Of a stretch of DNA of 22,820 bases, positions 9,500 to 17,564 are shown piece by piece. How positions within the stretch are numbered: the stretch's first letter is position 1; each line of letters opens with the position of its first letter. This DNA is from Gonium pectorale (lineage: Eukaryota; Chlorophyta; Chlorophyceae; Chlamydomonadales; Volvocaceae). Position numbers and translations under genes: made by a program. Location: positions 840,383-863,202 of the forward strand of contig LSYV01000011.1 in the NCBI GenBank assembly GCA_001584585.1, given 5' to 3'. The notes under the pieces are model-generated. The model had not been told where the DNA came from. It did no database searches and saw only the letters and a program-made list of their open reading frames with translations.

Positions 9500-9946
9500 C
9501 TAGTTTTTGCCTGGCTGGGGCGGTGCCTTCGAGGTAGCCGCCGCCTGCGCTTGGAGCGCCATGCTAAACTCCTCCTCAAATGCGTCCCGTTCCTCATCCG
9601 TCTCGGGAAGCTCAGGGAACGGCTCCGACTTGCCCTCCAAGGCTTGGAACAGCGCTCCCTCGCCCGCCAGCAGTGCCAGGTCATAGCAAGGCGCCGCCTC
9701 ACCACCACACTGGAGGGCTTGGGAGCCGTCCCGCCCCCCCGAAGGCCCTCCCTCCTCGGGCGCCTGCTCCCCGTGATGTGGTGAGGGCGAGACACCTCCT
9801 CCCTCGTCGGCCTCCTCCGTGCCGTCCGCATCCAACTCGCTACTCGCGCTCATTATCTGCTCATCCAAAGATTCTTCAACTGCGTTTATCCGTTGTTGGT
9901 TTTCAACGTGTATGCTCAACCCGTCGTAGGCAGCAGATGCATCCAT
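9500..9946 (-). CDS. Acidic N-terminal exon, probably the 5' end of the Cys-rich-domain gene
   Basis: The frame opens at an ATG (9946) and runs 148 codons to TAG at 9500-9502. The composition is coherent: Glu/Asp/Ser/Gly-rich, with a helical acidic block reading TDEERDAFEEEFSMALQAQ near the end. I do not recognise a family. The product could be a complete small protein. More likely the exon joins the same-strand exons beginning at 8661. No GT donor precedes the TAG in good context, but CCAG/GCAAAA at 9511/9510 fits a GC-AG intron in phase 1. That phase matches a candidate exon at 9006-8948, which leads in frame to 8661. Confidence 0.5.
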   Translation of the reverse strand: MDASAAYDGLSIHVENQQRINAVEESLDEQIMSASSELDADGTEEADEGGGVSPSPHHGEQAPEEGGPSGGRDGSQALQCGGEAAPCYDLALLAGEGALFQALEGKSEPFPELPETDEERDAFEEEFSMALQAQAAATSKAPPQPGKN

Positions 9947-10103
9947 GGCAAGTTATGCATAAAATTACCCGCCGAATCGCACCAATCGTACCGTAGCAGA
10001 ACAGACCGTAGTTTGCAAGCGAGCAGGAAGCGGGCACCGAGACCATAATCCGGATTCTGGCTCGGACTCTGTCGGACATGCATCGCTGCATCGCTGCATC
10101 ATT
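9947..10103. promoter_or_regulatory. Divergent promoter region
   Basis: Only 157 bases separate the ATG of the minus-strand exon (9946) from the candidate ATG of the plus-strand secreted-protein gene (10104), so both 5' UTRs and promoters must overlap or be very short. An AT-rich ATGCATAAAAT lies at about 9956-9966. GCATCGCT direct repeats lie at about 10080-10100 near the plus-strand start. Confidence 0.45.
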
Positions 10104-13100
10104 ATGAAGAGCTGGTATCTCACAAGCCGCTTCTCATCCATGTGGAACGCTCGCGGAGCGCGACCCAGAGCGCGCTTCTTGCTGCTCAGCGTTCTAGCGC
10201 TAGGTCAGTTATTGGGTTTCAGTAGCATCACGATACCAAACCGAGAAGCAGGGCAGACAGCATAGGAAAGTGGACCACCAGTGTAACTTGCAGCTCAGCT
10301 CATTGCAAACCTTCGTCTACGCAGGATGGATGAATGTAGGATCGACGATGGCAACTATGTCGCACGCCGGTGAGTTGGCCTGATTGCGGCACGCGGGTGG
10401 CATGGGTCTGGGCAAGCGGCCGAGCGATGCCACCCTTGCCATCCAAATGGTCTCAGAGCTAGTGGGAAATTGCGGGCCGGGGTACTGTGCGCGTGGAGCG
10501 GGCGGAGGCTGCGGTGGTCGCGGTACGTACGGTGCACAACCGTCATTGCGCGCGCTTCCTGCGCTGTCACGATTTGTTGACGCTGGACTGTCAGGTCTTG
10601 GCACCTCTTTGCGCAAGGTGCTGGTCCATAAGCGAGCCTACCCCGACACGCACGCCCTGCTGACTCTCGGCTCCTTGGCCCCTCATCGTTAGAGTCGGAA
10701 AGCGATGCCGGTCCCGCTGTGCGCGCTGCGCTGGGTTCCGCTGAAGGCATGATATTCCCCAGCCAGGTGGGTGGTGGTCCCGGATGGCCCTCGGGCGGCC
10801 CTCGCAGCTGCGTAACCAGGGCGCGGGGGCATCTAGGGAGGGACTTTAGGTGTTGGGTATGACTGGAGAGCGCGCGCTGCTGGACGCCATCGTCACAACC
10901 TCGGAAGGTCGCTTGCTGCCACCTTTAACCCTTCTCCCCCATTGCTGCATCCAGGTCCATCCAGTGGCTCCCGGTCTTCCGCCAGAAGCGACCCAGCACC
11001 CCTCGCCGGCCTTTCTGCAGCTGTCTAGCGACCACCCGCCCTACCCTCCGGGGCCCCAAAGTGCCGCACCTATGCTGCCCAGCCCTCCCGCTTACCACAG
11101 CGCCACTCCGACGGCTCCCGGGCCCTTGGGCCCTTCCACCTATGCCAGCTATAGTCCGCCGCCTGGCCCATTGCCTGGCCATCCCGTCAACATGAATCCG
11201 CCCTTCTCCTATCCGCCTCATCCCAGCCCTCCGCGCCTCGAGCCACCGTCACCAAGTCCCGTCAACACAGTGCCGTCCGCACCGTGGCCGCCAGCACCTC
11301 TGCTTCCGCAAAGTCCACGTATACCCTCGCCGTATCTGCAGCATCCGAGCCCCAGCCCTCCTTTCCCGCCTCCACCACACCTACTAACCCTGCGCCCGCC
11401 CTCACCACCTCGTAAGCCTCCACGCCCACGACAGCCCTCACCACCTCCCAAGCCTCCAAGCCCGCGCCCGCCCTCACCACCTCCCACGCCTCCAAGCCTA
11501 CGACCGCCCTCACCACCTCCTCAAGCCTCCAAGCCCACGACCGCCCTCACCACCTCCCAAGCCTTCAAGCCCACGGCCGCCCTCACCACCTCCCAAGCCT
11601 CCAAGCCCACAACCGCCGGAGCCGCCCAGCCTTGCGCCGCCGTTGCCGCAGCCCCCCAAACCCGCGCTGCCGTCACTGCACCCGCCCTGCCCGGCATCCC
11701 CCCCATGGCCACCCCTCACGACCACAACTGTCACTCTTGTGAGCGACCCAGGCGACTACATTGGCGACGGTCGATCTTACGTATACACCAAGGCCAATGC
11801 GTTGCTTGCTCTAGTGGCCAACGGCGGGCTTGTACAAGTGTACGTTAACGGTGACGAGAAGTGGATGGGCACCTTCCAGCTCCCAAGCAGCCTCAGCGCC
11901 TTCACGCCCGGCACCTTCACAGGCCTTCAGCGGCACCCCTTCCATGACCGCGCTGTCGGCGGGCTCTCCTGGAGTGGCCAAGGGCGCGGTTGCAACACGC
12001 TTGGAGGGTCATTCAAGGTCATGGCGGCCACGTACCTCCGCGGCGTCCTAGCCGTCCTGGATCTGGAATTTGAGCAGCACTGTGAGGGCTCGGCTGCAGC
12101 GCTACGTGGGCACATCCGCTGGTATGCGGCCGACGCCACGGGGCCACCGGGGCCCATTACCCCGGTTCCACCCGACCTATGGGCCGCGCCCGCGGGAACA
12201 ACACCAGCGGCTGGAAGCTACGTGTATCTAGAGAGCACTGCTGGCGACTACATCGGGTCAGGCCAGACGTGGCTTTACACCCTGGCAAACGCCTTCATTG
12301 GCGCCCAATGGAGAGATCTTGGTCAGCTGGCCGTGACAGTCAGCGGCGACCAGCGATGGAGTGGTGACTTCAAGGCGATGGAAGGGGTGTCTCCACCAGC
12401 GCGCGGCTATTATCCCAGCCTGACGCGCTACCCCTTCCATAACCCGGCCCGTGGTGGTCTGTCTTGGAGTGGTGATGGGCGCAGCTGCAACACGCTCGCC
12501 GGTTGGTTTGCCATCGACGCTGTGACCTACACACCTGATACAAATCTCTCCACCGTTGACCTGCGCTTCGAACAGCTGTGCGATGGCAGCCAAGCAGCGC
12601 TACGTGGGCAGATTCGATGGGATGCAGCCGATGCCACGGTGCCACCGGGGCCCATTATCCCAACTCCTTCGGGCCTATGGGCCGCGCCCGTGGAGGCCAC
12701 ACCAGCGGCTGGGAGCTACGTGTATCTAGAGAGCACTGCTGGCGACTACATCGGGTCAGGCCAGACATGGCTTTACACCCTGGCAAATGCCTTCATTGGC
12801 GCCCAATGGAGAGATCTTGGTCAGCTGGCCGTGACGGTCAGCGGCGACCAGCGATGGAGCGGCGACTTCAAGGCGATGGAAGGGGTGTCTCCACCAGTGC
12901 CTGGCTACTATTCCAATCTGACGCGCTACCCCTTCCATAACCCGGCCCGTGGTGGTCTGTCTTGGAGTGGTGATGGGCGCAGCTGCAACACGCTCACCGG
13001 TTGGTTTGCCATCGATGCCGTAACCTATACGACGGACATGAAGCTATCTGCTATCGATCTGCGGTTTGAGCAGCACTGCGATGGCAGCCCAAAAGCGCTA

Positions 13101-14660
13101 CGTGGGCAGATTCGATGGGATGCAGCCGACGCCACGGTGCCACCGGGGCCCATTATCCCTATTCCACAGGCCTTATGGGCCGCGCCCGTCGGTACAACAC
13201 CAGCGGCTGGGAATTACGTATACCTAGAGAGTACCCCTGGTAATCGCATTGGGTCAGGCCAGACGCGGCTATACACCCTGGCAAACGCCTTGATTGGCGT
13301 TCGAATGAACGATGTTGGTCAGCTGGCCGTGACGGTCAGTGGGGACCAACAATGGAGCGGTGACTTTCAGGCAATGCAAGGTCTGCCGCAACCGGTTCTG
13401 GGCTACTATTCCAACCTGACGCGCTACCCCTTCCATAATCCGGCTCGTGGTGGTCTATCTTGGATTGGTGATGAGCGAGGTTGCAATACGCTCACTGGTT
13501 GGTTTGCCATCGACGCCGTAACCTTCACAACTGATGGGAATCTCTCCGCCGTTGACCTGCGATTTGAGCAGCACTGCGACGGCAGCAAAGCAGCGCTCTA
13601 CGGGCAAATCCGGTGGGATGCGGCTAATGCCAAGATGCCGCCAGGGCCCGTTGTCCCAGTCCCGCCCGGCCTATGGGCGGCAGCCGCTGGAACAACACCA
13701 GCGGCTGGAACTTATGTATACCTAGACAGCGCTGCTGGCGACTACATAGGGTCAGGACAGACGTGGCTATACACGCTAGCAGATTCCTTGATTGGCGTTC
13801 GAATGAACGCTGCTGGTCAGCTGGCCGTGACGGTCAGTGGGGACCAACAATGGAGCGGTGATTTTCAGGCAATGCAAGGTCTGCCGCAACCGGTTCTGGG
13901 CTACTATTCCAACCTGACGCGCTACCCCTTTCACAATCCGGCCCGTGGCGGTTTGTCTTGGAATGGTGCTGGGCGCGGCTGCATTAAGCTCACTGGCTGG
14001 TTTGTCATCGACGCTGTGGCCTACACACCTGGGGGAAATATCTCCGCCATTGACTTGCGGTTTGAGCAAAACTGCGAGGGCAGCCCGGCAGCACTCCGCG
14101 GGCAGATCCACTGGGACTTCAACGACGTCGCAGTAGTGCCCGGACCCATTTTTCCGGTCCCTCCCGGGCTATGGGCTGCACCTGTGGGTACAACGCCAGC
14201 AGCTGGGAGCTACGTGTACCTAGAGAGTACCGCTGGCGACGACATTGGGCCAGGCCAGACATGGCTTTACACCCTTGCCAATGCCTCGATTGACGTTCAC
14301 GTGGACGGCGCTGGTCAGCTGGTCCTTAGAGTCGCATCAGCCAGCGGCGACCAACAATGGAGCGATCGCTTTGAGGTAGCGCAGGGTATGACTCATCCGT
14401 TTCCTGGCTATTACTCATATCTCCAGCGCCACCCTGTCCTTGACCCGGCACGTGGGGGTCTAATTTGGAGTGGCATTGGGCGCGGCTGCCAATTTCTCAC
14501 GGGGTGGTTTGCCGTTGATGCCGTGTTCTATACATTTGATGGCGATGGATGGAAGGTCTCTACCATTGACCTGCGGTTTCAGCACCATTGTGAGGGCCGC
14601 CTGGCTCCAGTTCTCCGCGGGCAGATCCACTGGGATGAGGCCGACGCCACAGCCCGATGA
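10104..14660 (+). CDS. Predicted secreted protein: signal peptide, (Ser)Pro-rich spacer, six tandem ~135-residue domains; one-base frameshift
   Basis: The long last exon is 10955-14660 (TGA at 14658-14660). Upstream, exon 10104-10203 (donor CTAG/GTCAGT, phase 1) joins 10325-10369 (donor GCCG/GTGAGT). Their junction builds a hydrophobic core, FLLLSVLALGWMN, after several Arg, as expected of a signal peptide. Candidate exons 10463-10522 and 10595-10617 complete the phase to 10955 but are weak. Residues from 10955 to about 11720 are Pro-rich with SPPP and PPSPRPP repeats, as in hydroxyproline-rich algal wall or matrix proteins. From 11724 six related domains follow, with signatures GDYIGSGQTWLYT, YPFHNPARGGLSWSG, GCNTLTGWF and DLRFEQHC. 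I know no assigned function; similar motifs occur in bacterial secreted proteins as far as I recall. An extra T at 11521 splits the frame, so this copy is either mutated or misread. An extracellular location is inferred. Confidence 0.7.
11395..11640 (+). repeat. Pro-rich tandem repeat (CCCTCACCACCTCCCAAGCCTCCAAGC-type units)
   Basis: Degenerate tandem units of about 27 to 39 bases encode PPSPPPKPPSPRPPSPPP-like sequence. One unit carries the extra T at 11521. Such Ser-Pro arrays are sites of hydroxylation and glycosylation in algal matrix proteins, which is family knowledge and not visible here. Confidence 0.8.
11521..11521 (+). other. One-base insertion (frameshift) in the Pro-rich segment
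   Basis: Sister units read CCACCTCCCAAGCC. Here the sequence is CCACCTCCTCAAGCC, with one extra T. Upstream the Pro-rich frame is the one starting at 10955; downstream the SPPP pattern and all six domains continue in the +1 frame. Skipping this base leaves one continuous frame to 14660. Confidence 0.8.
11724..14633 (+). repeat. Six tandem copies of a ~135-residue domain, 498-bp period
   Basis: Domain copies lie at 11724-12122, 12216-12620, 12714-13118, 13212-13616, 13710-14114 and 14208-14633. Copies 2 to 6 begin exactly 498 bases apart; copy 1 to copy 2 is 492. The linkers are about 31 residues and read PPGPI.P.P..LWAAP.GTTPAAG. Copies 2 and 3 are nearly identical over their first ~180 bases. 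Copies 4 and 5 share a long identical block around QAMQGLPQPVLGYYSNLTRY. Copy 6 has a three-residue insertion (RVASASGDQ). Each copy keeps two Cys (GC.TL and EQ.C), except that copy 5 has GCIKL and copy 6 GCQFL. Confidence 0.95.
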
Positions 14661-16124
14661 ACGCTAGTCCCTGGTTCTATCGCAGTGTACTTCTGCGCAC
14701 GTACATGTGTGCGCTCTCGGTTTAGATCTACTTGCAAGTCGGCAGCGATCCGTTCGACCTTTCTTTGACTTTGTACATGCAGAGTTATGCGCAAGCGCTG
14801 CCGACGGGGTAATGTAGCTGTGCGCAGGGCGTGGTAACCGTAACCGCAGCAAGGGGAGACTCGTAACATTGTGGGGGGTCGGCACTGTGGTAGGCTCATT
14901 GGACGACGGCGAGCACGTGGCTGCGTGTCGGCTTGACATGGGTATAGTCCCTCTTCGTTGCGCTTCGCATCAAGGTCCTGATGGCTGCGCATGGACCTCG
15001 CGAACGGGGACACCGTGAGAGTGCAAAGGCGGGGGCAGGAAATTCCGTTTAGCGTTATTGACGTGCACTGCATGCATACACAGGCGCTGTAGCGTAGTTT
15101 GGAGTGAGGAGCCTTGAGGAGCTGACCCGGCTCACAAGACGCGCATTCCATGGCTCCCGTGATTGAAAGAGTCACTTGCATTGAGGGGCCTTGCGTCACG
15201 CTTGTTTGTATTCTTCCTCGAAGCCCATATAGAGCATGGCGTTGGTCCACCGGCGGTGGCTAGACCGCGAAGGTGTGCTTAATGGGCAGTTGCTGGTTGC
15301 CAGGCCACGTAGCGTGTGATTAAGACCATTGCGTAATCCACCATACTGTTGATGGTGCATTGCGCCTGTGTAGGGACAAAGGGGGCCCTGCGGGCCTGGA
15401 ATGGCCCCACGCACGTACGTACTTACTCGCGGGCGGATGGCGGCATGCCACACTGCATCGTACGTTGGATGTCGACACTGTTTTTTGGTTTGCGAAATTG
15501 CGCTCCCGCAAGTAGAACTTAGTCATCAGACTGCCGTCAAGTCGTTGTGTCAGTGCGTAGTTGTTAAGAAGTCTTAATCATTTAGGGCTTCAAAGAGGGA
15601 GCAGTGCATGCATGAGATGTTGTTTCCCAGTCCAAGGAGCTCCGTGCAGAGCGGGGCTGCCATTGCGGCGGGTACGTTCAGCTACCGGACCGCGAAGCCG
15701 TACATAGCTACCGCAGTGCCTTCCAGCACGGGGCGTTTGTTGTCTTGTCGAGCTGGGTCTATGCAAAGGCCGGCACGTGACGATGGGATAATGCCGAATT
15801 AAACAACGTTGCCGGTGGGAGGATGTGCATACAGGGAAGGTCGTCTGGAGGACCCAGGATTTGGTGTGAAGGTGCGGCTTCGGGCCCATTCGCGTGGGTG
15901 TACGCAACCCTTGAGACGCAGAGCTGCGCAGGCCACTGGGCCCAGAGGGCATCAACCGATGCCGGATTCCCATTTTGCGGCGATCACAAGGATGTCGATT
16001 TCTTGGTCAAAACAGATGCCGGATGCCTGGGTTTTGGGATTCCGGATGCGTGGAGGTGGGATGCCGAATAAGCGGTATTGGATGGCGGTTGCCCAATATC
16101 GCCGCAGGATGCTTAATGTCATTG

Positions 16125-16157
16125 GGGCTCATAACTCCGGCGAAGTTTGGCAAGGGC
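16125..16157 (+). repeat. Left arm of an imperfect inverted repeat
   Basis: This 33-base arm (GGGCTCATAACTCCGGCGAA onward) matches the reverse complement of 16897-16929 at 28 of 33 positions. The arms bound about 805 bases. They could be ends of a non-autonomous DNA transposon or two copies of a dispersed repeat. I see no clear target-site duplication. Confidence 0.6.
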
Positions 16158-16896
16158 GTCGGTTCCCAGAGGCACCCCCTGTGCTTTCTGGCCGCGTTCT
16201 TTGCAACGGCGTTTTTATCGGTCTGTCTTCCAAGCCCGGCTCCTAACGCACCAGGGGAGGCGTCGTATGCGTTCGCTCACACACCCGTACGCACGTGAGG
16301 ACGGCAGACGTACGGGAATGCGTTCAACCTCGCAGCACCTTCCACGGTTAGGGTGTGTGGTAGAGCGCTTCACGGTAAATTTGATTCATGCAATCCCATG
16401 GCCTGGCTCGCCCTCTCCGCGCAATATCGCTTCCATGGCACACCGTGGGAGGCGAGGACGTGCTGGCTCTCACGTCCCTAAACCCTAAGTGAATTTGACA
16501 TGCAGCTGTCGCCTAACGGTGTGCGAGGTGCCAAGAATCCAGTCTCCCGGCGGCATGACCTGGCGCTTGCCGCATAATTACAGGTGCACATCCCAGCCTG
16601 CCGCACACTGGTTCCGTGTCGTTCACACAGCCCGTGTCAGCGGGGAGGGGCCTCGGGGTGTCGGGGAGCCCCAGACGGGGGCCTCGTCCTGGTGTGAAAG
16701 CCGGGGAAATACGACACCGGGTGTTTCGACCTCTCTGGCCGCTCCCGTCCCCTTACATTCCCGGCCATTTCCTGTCTTGCTATGCTACTTACCCTACAGG
16801 TCGCGACAATATCGGATTTTTCCCCTCGTGCACTGTCTAGCGGCGAAGTCAAAAGTCTCGCTGCCCCTTCAACGGCCACTTCAAATGGGTAGGGGT

Positions 16897-16929
16897 CCCG
16901 TTGCCTAACTTAGCCGGAATTATGAGCCC
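16897..16929 (-). repeat. Right arm of an imperfect inverted repeat
   Basis: The minus strand reads GGGCTCATAATTCCGGCTAA onward, the counterpart of 16125-16157. The interior carries no recognisable transposase. Confidence 0.6.
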
Positions 16930-17320
16930 GAGTGTGCGCTGGGTTTGAAGCAACTCGCTCCCGCAGTTGGGTGGGCGCCCTCGCTCCCCGTGTCGCTCTC
17001 CCACGCCATACTCCATGGAACAACACCAAAGCACCACGGTCACGCGCACGTGCAAGGGTACAGCCGCTTCTGTCGCATTTGCCACAGCGACCCATTCCGC
17101 TATTGATAGCATATTGTTCTTGCGTTCACATGTCAAGTCCGTCCGCAACGAAGAAGTGTTGCGACTTCTCCACGCTGCAGGGAATGAAACCCGGTAGAAG
17201 ACTAGATGTAGTAGGTACCGTATAGCTCTCAGCTCTCTCAGCGTGTCAAGACGTCGTGTTGACCGGTCGTGTCCTGCTCCAGCCCATCGCGGGGAGTCAA
17301 GTCCAGGCTCAAAATCACAT

Positions 17321-17326
17321 TATAAA
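17321..17326 (+). promoter_or_regulatory. Candidate TATA box upstream of the OMA1-like gene
   Basis: TATAAA stands in a locally AT-richer stretch 239 bases before the ATG at 17565. A second TATA-like TATAATC at 17543 is too close to the ATG to serve alone. This is sequence match only. Confidence 0.3.
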
Positions 17327-17564
17327 CTCGACGTTTGGTGATGCGATTGACGCTGCCAACTGCAACAGTATTAATATACTAACCATAACTAGTTCCACAT
17401 GCGCTAGCAGTTTGACCCTATAGACCATGCATAACGTATTCATAGTCACACCTTGATTGCGCATTGCAACTGGGTGCGCCGGGTGCTGCTCGGCAACCGC
17501 AACTGAAAGCGACCGTCATCCTGTGAACAAAAGGCGCAAGCTGTATAATCAGTTCACATAGATT

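Larger units (their letters stand above)
14661..17564. other. Intergenic region, no gene recognised
   Basis: The first part should be the 3' UTR of the six-domain gene, but I found no plus-strand TGTAA between 14661 and 17564. Open frames on both strands are short, not conserved-looking and lack coherent splice structure. The region contains an imperfect inverted repeat pair, four copies of ATGCCGRAT and a telo-box-like AAACCCTAA. The last part should contain the promoter of the gene starting at 17565. Confidence 0.5.

Noticed and set aside
6512..9502. TAG reassigned as a sense codon
   Set aside because: Three TAGs (6512, 8899 and 9500) interrupt plausible frames, which raised the idea. The gene ending at 2736 stops sensibly at TAG, and the two later cases may be intronic. 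Evidence is too weak.
11218..11734. Minus-strand Gly-rich frames opposite the Pro-rich spacer
   Set aside because: They are antisense of Ser-Pro repeats and have no start, splice or motif support.
11724..14660. Bacterial contamination as the source of the six-domain block
   Set aside because: It is fused in the same exon to an algal-type Ser-Pro spacer, and upstream spliced exons supply a signal peptide.
14579..15250. Minus-strand 223-codon frame
   Set aside because: It overlaps the end of the six-domain gene in antisense and shows no motif or coherent splice structure.
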